DNA of 64,000 bases, taken from assembly GCA_963778525.1 (NCBI GenBank), contig CAVZUJ010000009.1, forward strand, positions 310,001 through 374,000. Direction: 5' to 3'. The notes under the pieces were generated by a model. It saw only the letters and a program-made list of their open reading frames with translations, did not search any database and was not told where the DNA came from. The stretch comes from Schlegelella_A sp963778525. GTDB taxonomy: Bacteria; Pseudomonadota; Gammaproteobacteria; Burkholderiales; Burkholderiaceae_C. Shown in pieces: positions 7,432 to 16,011 of the stretch (position 1 is its first letter; every line of letters starts with the position of its first letter). The position numbers and the translations under genes were made by a program.

Positions 7432-9561
7432 ATGGGCCTCCTCCAGATCCTCGGACTCGGTCCGCTCGCCAAGGCGCCTGCCGTCACGACTGCCGGCCAC
7501 CCGCCGCCGGCGAAGCAGGTTCGCTTCGAGGCCGTGACGCAGCAAGTCCCGAAAGCCGGTGCTTCTGCGGTGCGGATCGGCCAGGGTCGGGCGCGTTCGA
7601 ACGCGGTGATCGCGCCGCCGCCACCAGTGCTGAGCGCGGTCGAGGTCGCGGCGCCGGGCGGCAAGACGCTGCAGGTGGTGAAGACCGCGAACGGCCGCAT
7701 CCGGTACACGGCGCCGCCGCCGAAGGTGGCCGAGATCACCTTCTCGGGCGGGGGCGGCAAGGGCACGGCGTTACCCGGTGCGGTGAAGGCGCTGCACGAC
7801 AGCGGAATCCTGAAAAGCGCGACCAAGATCGCCGGCGCCTCGGTCGGCTCGATGACCGCGGCGCTCGTGGCGGCCGGCATCACGCCGGACGAGATGCTTG
7901 CCGTCGCCGACGCCGACAGCACCACCGCCGCCATCACCGAAGGCACGGGCGGCACGAAGAAGGGTTTGCTGGCGCGCGCCTTGAAGAACAAGGTCAGCAC
8001 CGGCGACGGCAGCCCGCTCACCGGCAAGGGCCTCGAAGACATCGTGCGCGACGTGCTCGACGAGACGCTGAAGAAGCGCATGGGCGAGTACGTTGCCGAG
8101 TGCGGCAAGAACGGCAAGACGCCCGACGCCGGGGTCGAGAAGATCGCCAAGCGCCTCGCCGGCAGCAAGGCCGGGCCGACGTTCGGCGAGTACCGCGCCT
8201 TGTCGAAAGTGATTCCGGCGATCAAGGAAGTGGTGATGACGGGCACCTACACCACCGAGTTCAGCGACGAAGGCAAGGACAAGAAGGCGAAGAAGCTCGA
8301 GGGCGGCAACGAGGAAGGCCAGCTCTACGTCTTCGATGCCGACAGCGAGCCGAACATGGAAGTCGCGGTGGCCGTGCATGCCTCGGCCTCGTTCCCGGGC
8401 GCCTTCAAGCCGGTCGACATCAAGCTCGCCAGCGGCCTGACCGTGCGCTTCATCGACGGCGGGGTGATGAACAACACGCCCACCTCCTCGAGCATCGGCA
8501 ACGAGCGCGAGCTCGACCCGATGCCGCAGCAGCGCGGCGTCACCTTCGTCTTCGACGACGCCGGTGGCGACGCCGCCAAGCTGCTCAAGGGTCGCGTCGA
8601 TCCGGGCCAGGGTCTCGCTGCGCGCATCGCCGACTGGTTTGTCGGCTCGAACAACGCCGGCGCCGAATACGCCAAGAACAGGTCGGTGGCGGCCAGGCCG
8701 GGCGAGGTCGTGGTGGTGCCGCTGCAGATCGAGATGCCGCCGGCGAAGAAGGGCGGCAAGGGCGAGAAGGTCGACATGCGCGGCACGCTGAAAGGCACGC
8801 TGAACTTCAGCCCGCCACAGGCCGTGCGCGACGGTCTGCGCGCGATGACCGAGGAGGCGACGAAGAAGCAGATCGCGGCCGACGCCAAGCCGCGCACGCG
8901 CGAGTTCGAGAGCGACGCGCAGATGTTCGTCTCGATCCCGCTCGACGAGCTGAAGGCACTCGCCGCCAGCAAGTACGGCGGCGCGGGCGAGGCGCTGAAG
9001 TTTCGCGAGCGCGTGGCCGAGCTGATCGTCGTGCTGCAGGCCGGCGTGCAGAAAGCGCTGGCGGCCAAGGGCGGACGCGCCGCCGACGCGCTGCAGGACA
9101 AGACGGTATCGGCCGCGCTCGACGAGCTCGACCGCGCGGCCGCCGGCGAAGCCGAGTTCCAGGGCTACGCCGGCCGCGAGCTGAACAAGAAGCCCGACCT
9201 CGACCTCATGCTCGAGGCGGCGCGCCGCATCAACCGCAGCGGCAGCGGCAAGAAGAGCCCGACCATGGACGCCGCCGACGCGGTGGCCGAGGCGCTGCGC
9301 GCGCACACCTTCGCCGACAACATCCTGAAGCAGCTCGTCTACCCGAAGATGAAGCAGGAGCCGCACGGCGGCGCCGGCATCCTGACGCTCTTCACCATCG
9401 AGGAGCTGTTGCTGAAGGCAAAGCAGCCCGGCGACGTCAATCAGGCCATCGACCTGGGCGTGGCCCACTTCCGGAACAAGGCCGACCACCGCATCCCGAA
9501 GCGCGGCCACCGGCGCTTCGCCCAGCAGCTCGACCAGCGCCGCATGCGCCCCGCTGCCTGA
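7432..9561 (+). CDS. ExoU-like patatin phospholipase, candidate secreted effector
   Basis: Patatin-like phospholipase of 709 residues. An N-terminal region of about 95 residues rich in Pro, Ala and Val, lacking a Sec signal, precedes the patatin domain. That domain has the oxyanion loop FSGGGGKGTALPGA (about 105-118), the GxSxG nucleophile in AGASVGS (about 135-140) and the catalytic aspartate in IDGGVMNNTP (about 343). A long helical C-terminal part follows. Length, domain order and the adjacent chaperone gene match Pseudomonas aeruginosa ExoU, a type III-secreted phospholipase A2 of 687 residues. No secretion apparatus lies in the window, so export is inference. A plain intracellular patatin is the alternative. 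Confidence 0.8.
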   Translation: MGLLQILGLGPLAKAPAVTTAGHPPPAKQVRFEAVTQQVPKAGASAVRIGQGRARSNAVIAPPPPVLSAVEVAAPGGKTLQVVKTANGRIRYTAPPPKVAEITFSGGGGKGTALPGAVKALHDSGILKSATKIAGASVGSMTAALVAAGITPDEMLAVADADSTTAAITEGTGGTKKGLLARALKNKVSTGDGSPLTGKGLEDIVRDVLDETLKKRMGEYVAECGKNGKTPDAGVEKIAKRLAGSKAGPTFGEYRALSKVIPAIKEVVMTGTYTTEFSDEGKDKKAKKLEGGNEEGQLYVFDADSEPNMEVAVAVHASASFPGAFKPVDIKLASGLTVRFIDGGVMNNTPTSSSIGNERELDPMPQQRGVTFVFDDAGGDAAKLLKGRVDPGQGLAARIADWFVGSNNAGAEYAKNRSVAARPGEVVVVPLQIEMPPAKKGGKGEKVDMRGTLKGTLNFSPPQAVRDGLRAMTEEATKKQIAADAKPRTREFESDAQMFVSIPLDELKALAASKYGGAGEALKFRERVAELIVVLQAGVQKALAAKGGRAADALQDKTVSAALDELDRAAAGEAEFQGYAGRELNKKPDLDLMLEAARRINRSGSGKKSPTMDAADAVAEALRAHTFADNILKQLVYPKMKQEPHGGAGILTLFTIEELLLKAKQPGDVNQAIDLGVAHFRNKADHRIPKRGHRRFAQQLDQRRMRPAA

Positions 9562-9594
9562 CCCGCTTCGCTCCTCTTCCCGAGACGCACCCGC

Positions 9595-10005
9595 ATGTCG
9601 CCCAACGCCCAGGTCCTCTACACGCAACTCGCCAAGGCTCTCGGCGTGCCGACCGTGCCCGCCGATGCCCAGGGCATCGTGCAGCTCAACGTCGGCGACG
9701 ACGGGCGCGTGGTGCTGGTGCCCGAAGACGCCTACACGCTGATGCTGCTCTCGCCCGTGGCCGCCTTGCCGAAAAGCATCGACCGCGGCACGCTGCTCTG
9801 GCTGATGCGGCGCAACTTTCACGACAGCCCGCTGGCGCCGTTCCGGGTCGGCTGCGACAACGCCGGCAGCCTCGTGGTCTGGGGCCGGCTGCCGATCGAG
9901 GGCATGACCGGCGAGCAGCTGGCGAGCCTGATGGATGCGCTGGCCGCAGAGGCAGCGCTGATCCGCGAGGAGATCGCGGTAGACGACGGCCCGGACGCGG
10001 CGTAA
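9595..10005 (+). CDS. CesT/SpcU-like type III secretion chaperone
   Basis: Acidic 136-residue protein 33 bases after the phospholipase gene. It has the CesT/Tir-chaperone pattern: an N-terminal helix (YTQLAKALGVP), central strands (IVQLNVGDDGRVVLVPED), then FRVGCDNAGSLVVWGRLPIEGMTGEQL and a C-terminal amphipathic helix. SpcU, the chaperone encoded directly after exoU, is about the same size (137 residues). By family knowledge such chaperones bind an N-terminal segment of their effector in the cytoplasm and keep it secretion-competent. Family assignment rests on pattern and position; a structural or profile search would settle it. Confidence 0.65.
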   Translation: MSPNAQVLYTQLAKALGVPTVPADAQGIVQLNVGDDGRVVLVPEDAYTLMLLSPVAALPKSIDRGTLLWLMRRNFHDSPLAPFRVGCDNAGSLVVWGRLPIEGMTGEQLASLMDALAAEAALIREEIAVDDGPDAA

Positions 10006-10034
10006 CGTTCACTCTCACACACGAGGTATCAGCC

Positions 10035-10368
10035 ATGGGACTGCTGGACGGAATTTTGGGTGGCGTGGTGGGCGGCGAGATGGTCTCGGTCGTCAACAAC
10101 CTGATCGAGAGGCACGGCGGCGTGCAAGGGAATCGTCGAGCAGTTCCAGCGCCAGGGTCTGGGCGGCACGATCCAGTCATGGGTCGGCACGGGCCAGAAC
10201 CAGAGCATCTCGCCCGACCAGGTGCATCAGGCCTTCGGCCAGGACACCATCGCCGCGATGGCGGCGAAGATCGGCATGTCGCCGCAAGACCTGGCGAACA
10301 AGCTCTCGGCGATCCTGCCGCAGGCCATCGACAAGCTCACGCCGGGCGGCGTGGTGCCGCCGAACTAG
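10035..10368 (+). CDS. YidB-family (DUF937) protein, apparent frameshift
   Basis: Small YidB-like protein of unknown role. The start MGLLDGILGGVVGG has AGG upstream. The frame breaks after GGVQG at the GGG of 10128-10130; deleting one G restores IVEQFQRQGLGGTIQSWVG and a typical YidB end, LANKLSAILPQAIDKLTPGG, with stop at 10366-10368. Corrected length is 110 residues, normal for the family. It follows the chaperone in the same direction, with a strong hairpin just after its stop. Confidence 0.75.
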
Positions 10369-10371
10369 GCA

Positions 10372-10393
10372 GCGCCCGAACAGCTTCGGGCGC
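10372..10393. terminator. Bidirectional terminator-like hairpin
   Basis: Perfect 9-bp stem (GCGCCCGAA with TTCGGGCGC) around the tetraloop CAGC, placed between the convergent YidB-like gene and the 415-residue ORF. There is no strong T tract. Confidence 0.6.
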
Positions 10394-10402
10394 AGCGAAA
10401 GA

Positions 10403-11650
10403 TCACGACCCCGGAATCTTGAACTCCAGCCCGATGGTGCCGCCGGTGCCGCCCGTGCCGTAGGTGCCGTTGACCTTGGCGGTCACGCCCTGGAGTGCTT
10501 TCACGCGCTTCAGCGAGATCGCGAGCTCGGCCTTGATCTGCGCGTTGAGGCCGTTCTTGTCGATGTGCGAGCCATCCTTGTCCATGTCGATGGTGGCGTT
10601 GCCGCTCACGGTCACCGTCACCTCGGCCACGCTGTCCTTGCCGGTGAGCGCGACCTGGAAGGCGGTGATGTCGAGCTCCAGCTGGCTCAGCTTGCCGCCC
10701 GGGCCGATGTGAACCGTGCCTTCGGTTTCGCCGAGCTTGGCGCCGTTCGAGGAATGCGCGGTGATCTTCACCTGCATCTCCACGCCGTCCTTGCTGCCGG
10801 CGATCACGGCTTCCACCTCGACCGGGTCTTCGGGCTTGTCGCCGGCCTTCGCGGGGCCGGGCGTGATGGGCCGGATCTTGGCGGGCGCGCGCATCATCAC
10901 GGCGGCCCGGTCTTCTTCGCTCAGCTTGGGCGCTTCGGTTTGCCAGACGATGTCTTCGAACCGGCCTTGCACGGTGACGAGAGCCACGCCCAGCCGGCGG
11001 CTGATGTCGGGCGGCATGTGGTCCTCGAAATCGTCGAGCTTCTTCTGCGCCTTCATGCGCTCGAGCACGTCGAGCAGTCTCGACATGGGCAGCGCGGAGA
11101 GCTTGGCCACGTCGGCGGCGATATCGACCTTTTTCGCGCCCAGGTCCTTGCCCACCTGCTCGCCGAGCGCAGCGTTCTCCGCGCCTTCCTTCATCAGGTC
11201 CTGCAACAGGCCCTTGGCGGTGGAGCGGCTCGGCTTGTAGCCATTGAGCGTGGCCTGCGCATCGACGATATCGAGCGCCGCGTCGACGGTCATCGTCGCG
11301 CCATTGAAGCTGCAGGTCGCGCCCTTCGCGTCGGCGGGATTCGGCGGGCCGGCGCGATAGAAGCGCAGAAGGTCGCCGAGCCAGGCGCGACCGGCTTCGG
11401 GCTTGTCGGTGCCGCCCGCAGGCGCGGGGCGCCAGAACGGGCGGCTGTCGCCGGCGCGGGCCAGGGCGTCTTTCGGAGGCGGTGCGGGTTTCGGTGCGGG
11501 CGGCGCAGGCGCCGAGGCCGTGCCAGCCGCAGCGTTGCCCGACAAGTTGGCCGGAAAGAGGTTGATCGCCGGCTGGCCGAGGGTATTGAGCCTGAGCGCA
11601 GGGACGTTGACCCCCGTCGCCTTCGTCATCCAGTCATCGTGCTCGGACAT
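10403..11650 (-). CDS. Unrecognised 415-residue protein with Pro/Ala-rich N-terminal region
   Basis: I do not recognise a family. Residues about 1-75 are low-complexity (runs of APAPPAPKPAPPPK) without a signal peptide. A helical middle follows (ALDIVDAQATLNGYK, LSALPMSRLLDVLERMKAQKKLDDFEDH). The C-terminal third is beta-rich and Gly/Thr/Lys-rich (VEMQVKITAHSSNG, VTVTVSGNATIDMDKDG) and ends in GTYGTGGTGGTIGLEFKIPGS. It is transcribed towards the phospholipase/chaperone genes. An N-terminal disordered leader without a Sec signal fits a secreted effector, but that is only a suggestion. Confidence 0.65.
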   Translation of the reverse strand: MSEHDDWMTKATGVNVPALRLNTLGQPAINLFPANLSGNAAAGTASAPAPPAPKPAPPPKDALARAGDSRPFWRPAPAGGTDKPEAGRAWLGDLLRFYRAGPPNPADAKGATCSFNGATMTVDAALDIVDAQATLNGYKPSRSTAKGLLQDLMKEGAENAALGEQVGKDLGAKKVDIAADVAKLSALPMSRLLDVLERMKAQKKLDDFEDHMPPDISRRLGVALVTVQGRFEDIVWQTEAPKLSEEDRAAVMMRAPAKIRPITPGPAKAGDKPEDPVEVEAVIAGSKDGVEMQVKITAHSSNGAKLGETEGTVHIGPGGKLSQLELDITAFQVALTGKDSVAEVTVTVSGNATIDMDKDGSHIDKNGLNAQIKAELAISLKRVKALQGVTAKVNGTYGTGGTGGTIGLEFKIPGS

Positions 11651-11822
11651 CGATGCACCTCGCCTTGCTGCGCCTCATGCTAGACCATGCCGCGGCCGAT
11701 GGCACGGGTTCATGCGACCCGCGCCAGCGCATTGCGCCGTGCCGGCGCGCACGGTAGGCTTGGCTGCGATTCGAAGCCGGGCGGCTGCGAACCCACGAAT
11801 TCACCGAGCGAGGAGCGTTGCC

Positions 11823-12335
11823 ATGCGAGGTCTGTTGCAAGTGCTGAGCCTTCCTCCCCGGCCGGCCCAAGGGGCCGCGCCCGCGGCAGCGGCCCGGAGC
11901 GGGGCAGCCAGCCCGGCCGCGGCCGCCGCGCCGAAGAACGAGAAGCTGTCCGAAGCCTCGAACGACTGGCGCCAGACCCACCAGCAGGCGAACGAGCGCA
12001 TCGCATCGCTCAAGGTGGCCGTGAAGGCGCACTACGCGAAGGAGCATCCGGAGGTCGTCCGGGAGGTCGAGAAAGGCCTGGCCAAGCTGGACGAGGTCCT
12101 GAACAACGTCGATCACCGCCTGGCCGAGTCGCTGGCAAAAGCCGGCAAGGCGAAGGACGACAGCGCTCGCAACGCCGAGCTGAAGAATGCGAAGGCGATC
12201 CTCACGCAATACATCGGCTACGTGAAGAGCGAGCCGCTCGTGGCGCACATGGACCAGAACCCGTTCGGCGTGAAGACCGACCTGCGCGCGCTCCTGGCCG
12301 CGGGATTGACCGACGCCGCCAAGGCCATCGCCTGA
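11823..12335 (+). CDS. Unrecognised 170-residue Ala-rich helical protein
   Basis: No family recognised. The N-terminus MRGLLQVLSLPPRPAQG is followed by an Ala/Pro-rich stretch to about residue 37. The rest is a lysine- and glutamate-rich helical region with coiled-coil character (EVVREVEKGLAKLDEVLNNVDHRL) ending NPFGVKTDLRALLAAGLTDAAKAIA. The start has GAGGAG upstream. The first residues resemble those of the nearby phospholipase (MGLLQILGLGPLAK), hinting at a shared leader. It is divergent from the 415-residue gene across a 172-base gap. Confidence 0.65.
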   Translation: MRGLLQVLSLPPRPAQGAAPAAAARSGAASPAAAAAPKNEKLSEASNDWRQTHQQANERIASLKVAVKAHYAKEHPEVVREVEKGLAKLDEVLNNVDHRLAESLAKAGKAKDDSARNAELKNAKAILTQYIGYVKSEPLVAHMDQNPFGVKTDLRALLAAGLTDAAKAIA

Positions 12336-12392
12336 CCTGGATTGCCGCGCGTCCGCGCGCCGCGCGATTCGCGAGCGCGCCGCGTCCCGGCT

Positions 12393-13205
12393 CTAGAGCG
12401 ACTTGACGAAGTCCGTCATCGCTGCCGGCATGTCGAGTTGCGGCACGGCGGCGAGAAGACGGCGCGTGTACTCGTGCCGCGGTTCGACCAGGACCTCGTC
12501 GACCGGGCCGCTCTCGACGATCTCGCCGCGCAGCATCACGGCGACGCGGTTGGCGAAAGCTCGGGCGATCGAGATGTCGTGCGTGATCATGACGTAGGCG
12601 ATGCCACGAGCCTGCTGGATGTCCAGGAGGAGATTGAGCACCTGGCCGCGGATCGAGACGTCCGCGCCCGAAAGCGGCTCGTCGGCGACGATGAGCGCAG
12701 GCTCGACCGCGAGGGCGCGCGCGATCGCCAGGCGCTGGCGTTGGCCGCCGCTCAGCTCGTGCGGCAGCCGGTCGAGGTATTCGGAGCCCGGGCGCAGACC
12801 CACGCTCTCGAGAATCGCAGCTGCGCGCGCGTCGACACTGCCGCCGTCCCGCCGCAGGGCCTGGGCCATCAGCTGGCGCACCGTCCGGCGCGGATTGAGC
12901 GACGCCGTCGCGTCCTGGAAGATCGGCTGCAGGGCAGTGCGCGCAGCGCGAAATTCGCGGCTCGAGAGACTCGCGAAGGAGCGGCCCTCGAGAAGGATCT
13001 CGCCCGCGTCCGGCTCGATCAGGCCGAGCGCGATGCGCCCCAAGGTCGACTTGCCGGAGCCGCTCTCGCCCACCAGCGCAACGGTCTCGCCGCGTCCGAC
13101 GGCCAGGCTCACGCCGCGCACCGCCTGCACGGTTGTGCCGGCAGCGCTGCGGAAAGTCTTCGAGACCTTGCGCAGCTCGAGGAGCGGCGTCTCGTCAGTC
13201 GGCAC
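12393..13205 (-). CDS. Oligopeptide-type ABC transporter ATPase (OppF-like)
   Basis: Second ATPase of a peptide/opine-type importer, 270 residues. It has Walker A GESGSGKST, signature LSGGQRQRLAIARAL, Walker B LIVADEPLSGAD and the H-loop THD. The GTG at 13205 is preceded by GGAGG with a six-base spacer, better than the ATG at 13220; it overlaps the end of the OppD-like gene by 11 bases. It is last of the seven-gene operon that starts with methylaspartate ammonia-lyase. It energises uptake of a solute captured by the binding protein at 17398-18993. Confidence 0.9.
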   Translation of the reverse strand: MPTDETPLLELRKVSKTFRSAAGTTVQAVRGVSLAVGRGETVALVGESGSGKSTLGRIALGLIEPDAGEILLEGRSFASLSSREFRAARTALQPIFQDATASLNPRRTVRQLMAQALRRDGGSVDARAAAILESVGLRPGSEYLDRLPHELSGGQRQRLAIARALAVEPALIVADEPLSGADVSIRGQVLNLLLDIQQARGIAYVMITHDISIARAFANRVAVMLRGEIVESGPVDEVLVEPRHEYTRRLLAAVPQLDMPAAMTDFVKSL

Positions 13206-14208
13206 GCGCGGCCTCCACATCCGCGCGCAAGCGCTGTTCAACGTGCCAGCAGCGGACGACGTGATCGGCGTCGCCGGGCACCTCGATCGGCTCGGGCATC
13301 CGGCCGCAAGGCTCGAACGCGAATGCGCAGCGCGGCCGGAACGGGCAGCCCTCGATCGGCTGGGCGAGATTGGGCACGTCGCCGCCGATCGTCGCGAAGC
13401 GCCCGGCCGCGTTGCGGGCGACCCGTGCCGATTGCAGCAGTCCGATCGTGTACGGGTGCGCCGAGTCCTTGAACACGCTCGCGGTCGAACCCCACTCGAC
13501 CGTCCGGCCGGCATACATCACGTAGATGCGCGTGCAGGCGGAGGCGACGAGGCCGAGATCGTGGCTGATGAGAAGCATCGCCATGCCGAGCCGCTGACGC
13601 AGGTCGGCGAGCAAGGTCATGATCTCCGTCTGTGTCGTCACGTCGAGCGCGGTCGTCGGCTCGTCGGCGACGAGCAGGCGCGGCCGGCAGCCGAGGGCGA
13701 CCGCCAGCAACGCGCGCTGACGCATGCCGCCCGAGAGCTCGTGCGCATAGCCATGCGCGACGCTCTCCGGCAATCGCACCAGGCCCAGCAGCTCGCGCAC
13801 ACGGGCGCCGACGTCGGTACCACGGTCGTGCCGGCGCACGCTTTCGGCAATCTGGCGCCCGACCTTCATCACCGGGTTCAGGTACGTCAGCGGGTCCTGG
13901 AACATCATCGCCACCGGATGGCCGCGCAGCGACTCCCATTGCTTCGGGTCGAACGCCGTGACGTCCTGTCCATCGATGTCGATCCGGCCCGCTTCGATCC
14001 GCGCCAGGCGCGGGTGCGTGAGGCCGAGGAGAACGCGGGCCAGCGTCGATTTCCCGGAACCCGATTCGCCGACGAGCCCGACCGCTTCGCCGGGCTGGAC
14101 GGCGAGGCTGACCCCGCGCAAGACCTGCACGACAGCGCCGCCGCGCAGGTACGAGAAGCGCAAGTCGCTGACCGAGACGATCGGCCGCTCCGCCGTCTCG
14201 AGGCTCAT
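13195..14208 (-). CDS. Oligopeptide-type ABC transporter ATPase (OppD-like)
   Basis: First ATPase of the importer, 337 residues. It has Walker A GESGSGKST, signature LSGGMRQRALLAVAL, Walker B LLVADEPTTALD and the H-loop SHD. The C-terminal OppD/DppD-type tail has the GCPFRPRCAFAFEPC cysteine motif, which in relatives binds an Fe-S cluster. The ATG overlaps the OppC-like stop as ATGA, so the two are translationally coupled. Length and order (B, C, D, F) match Opp/Dpp/nickel operons; the substrate is not fixed by the ATPase. Confidence 0.9.
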   Translation of the reverse strand: MSLETAERPIVSVSDLRFSYLRGGAVVQVLRGVSLAVQPGEAVGLVGESGSGKSTLARVLLGLTHPRLARIEAGRIDIDGQDVTAFDPKQWESLRGHPVAMMFQDPLTYLNPVMKVGRQIAESVRRHDRGTDVGARVRELLGLVRLPESVAHGYAHELSGGMRQRALLAVALGCRPRLLVADEPTTALDVTTQTEIMTLLADLRQRLGMAMLLISHDLGLVASACTRIYVMYAGRTVEWGSTASVFKDSAHPYTIGLLQSARVARNAAGRFATIGGDVPNLAQPIEGCPFRPRCAFAFEPCGRMPEPIEVPGDADHVVRCWHVEQRLRADVEAARAD

Positions 14209-15032
14209 CGGCGGCGCCCCTTCGGATCGAGCGCCGCGCCCACGGCGTCGCCGAGCAGGTTGAAGGCCAGGACAGTGAGGAAGATCGCCGCACCCGGAAA
14301 GAACGACAACCAGGGCGCGTTGTAGAGCAGGCGCTGGCCGCTGTTGAGCATGCGACCCCAGCTGATCAGATCGGCCGAGCTCAGGCCGAGAAAGCTGAGC
14401 GCCGCCTCGAGCAGGATTGCCTGACCGACGATCAGCGTGCCGATCGCCAGCACCGGCGCGATCGCATTGGGAATGACTTCGCGCAGCAGGATCGCTTCCT
14501 CGCGAACGCCGAGGCAACGGACCGCGTCGACGAACTCGAGCTGGCGCACGCGCAGCACCTCGCCGCGCATGACGCGCGCCACCTGCGGCCAGGCCAGGAT
14601 CGCGATCACGCCGACGACACGGGTCAGGCCGGGGCCTGCAAGCGCGACGATCACGGCCGCCAGGATGAAGCTCGGCATGACCTGGAACATCTCCGAGAAG
14701 CGCATCAGGCCGAGATCGACCTTGCCGCCGAAGAAGCCCGCGACCGCTCCGATCAGGACGCCGAGGATCGATGCCGCGAGCGCCGCCGAGAAGCCGACCG
14801 TCAGCGACACCTGCACGCCCTGGCTCATGCCGGCGAAGACGTCGCGGCCGAGCTCGTCGGTGCCGAACCAGTGCGCGCCCGAGGGCGGCGCCATCACGTC
14901 GTTGGAGAGCGCCGCGGGGTCGTGACCCAGCAGTAGCGGCGCGCCGACCGCGACCATGACCAGCAGCACGATGAAGGCGAGGCCGACGACGCCAGCCTTG
15001 TGCTCGGCGAGGCGTGTCCATGCCTCACGCAT
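14205..15032 (-). CDS. Oligopeptide-type ABC permease (OppC/DppC-like)
   Basis: Inner-membrane permease of 275 residues. It has an N-terminal hydrophobic segment (VGLAFIVLLVMVAVGAPLLL), the periplasmic HWFGTDELGRDV motif typical of DppC, and further membrane helices. The EAA loop that contacts the ATPase is in VDAVRCLGVREEAILLREVIPNA. The gene overlaps the OppB-like permease by eight bases and the OppD-like gene by four. Confidence 0.9.
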   Translation of the reverse strand: MREAWTRLAEHKAGVVGLAFIVLLVMVAVGAPLLLGHDPAALSNDVMAPPSGAHWFGTDELGRDVFAGMSQGVQVSLTVGFSAALAASILGVLIGAVAGFFGGKVDLGLMRFSEMFQVMPSFILAAVIVALAGPGLTRVVGVIAILAWPQVARVMRGEVLRVRQLEFVDAVRCLGVREEAILLREVIPNAIAPVLAIGTLIVGQAILLEAALSFLGLSSADLISWGRMLNSGQRLLYNAPWLSFFPGAAIFLTVLAFNLLGDAVGAALDPKGRRR

Positions 15033-16008
15033 TCTTCGCCCCGTAGCTGCGCCGCACGCGCGGGTCGAGGAGAGCGTAGAAAAGATCGGTCGCGAGATTG
15101 GCGAGCACGACCATCACCGCCGAGAGCAGCAGGATGCCCTGCAGGACCGGATAGTCGCGGTTGCCGATCGAGGCGACGAAAAGGCTGCCGAGGCCCGGCC
15201 ACGCGAACACGGTCTCGACCAGGATCGCCCCCGTGAGCGAATAGCCGAAGCTGTAGCCGATCACGGTGACGACCGGGATCATCGCGTTCGGCAGCACGTG
15301 GCGCCAGAGGACGGCGCGCCGCGACAGGCCCTTGGCCATCGCCGTCGTGATGAAGTCTTCCGAGAGCACGCCGACGATGCTGGCGCGGGCGACGCGGGCG
15401 ACCACCGCGACGAAGAAGATCGTGATGCTGAAGGCCGGCAGCACGAGATGCCAGGCGACGTCGCGCACGTGGCCCCAGCCGGTGGCGCTGCCGCGCAGCG
15501 AGCTCATGCCTTGCGCCGGCAGCCAGCCGAGATCGACCGCGAACAGGATGATGAGGAGCTGCCCGAGCCAGAAGATCGGCACCGAGTAGCCGAACAGGCT
15601 GAGCGCGGTGATGCCGCTGTCGAAGACGCTGCCGGCGCGCGGCGCGGCCGCGAGTGCCAGCACCACGCCGAGGAGCGACGCCGCGATCAGGCCCGGAATC
15701 ATCAGCAGCATCGTCGTGCCGGCGCGGACCAGGATCAGGTCGAGCACCGGTTGTCGATTGGCGAACGAGTAGCCGAGGTGACCCTGCGCGAGGTTCTCGC
15801 CGTAGCGCAGGAGCTGGACCCAGAGCGGCTGGTCGAGGCCGAAGTCGTGCCGGATCTGCTCGAGGTACCCCGGCGGCGCCGGGAAATCCCCGACGAGCGC
15901 CTGCACCGGATCGCCAGGTGCCAGGTGGATGATCAGGAAGTTGACGATCAGGATGACGGCGATGATGGGCACCGCCCACGCCAGCCTGGCGAGCAGGAAC
16001 CGGCCCAT
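15025..16008 (-). CDS. Oligopeptide-type ABC permease (OppB/DppB-like)
   Basis: Permease of 327 residues. The N-terminal helix is followed by the family motif PGDPVQAL, then a periplasmic region (LDQPLWVQLLRYGENLAQGHLG) and a bundle of membrane helices. The EAA-type loop includes TAMAKGLSRRAVLWRHVLPNA. It starts four bases after the MmgE/PrpD stop. It forms the channel with the OppC-like protein and belongs to the same operon. Confidence 0.9.
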   Translation of the reverse strand: MGRFLLARLAWAVPIIAVILIVNFLIIHLAPGDPVQALVGDFPAPPGYLEQIRHDFGLDQPLWVQLLRYGENLAQGHLGYSFANRQPVLDLILVRAGTTMLLMIPGLIAASLLGVVLALAAAPRAGSVFDSGITALSLFGYSVPIFWLGQLLIILFAVDLGWLPAQGMSSLRGSATGWGHVRDVAWHLVLPAFSITIFFVAVVARVARASIVGVLSEDFITTAMAKGLSRRAVLWRHVLPNAMIPVVTVIGYSFGYSLTGAILVETVFAWPGLGSLFVASIGNRDYPVLQGILLLSAVMVVLANLATDLFYALLDPRVRRSYGAKNA

Positions 16009-16011
16009 CCG

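Noticed and set aside
7428..10463. A 1011-codon plus-strand frame overlapping the phospholipase
   Set aside because: It is the +2 shadow of the patatin gene; the patatin frame carries all catalytic motifs.
12336..12392. GC-rich palindromes between the 170-residue gene and the OppF-like gene
   Set aside because: Several overlapping CGCGC stretches can pair in many ways, but no single clear stem-loop stands out, so I did not call a terminator.
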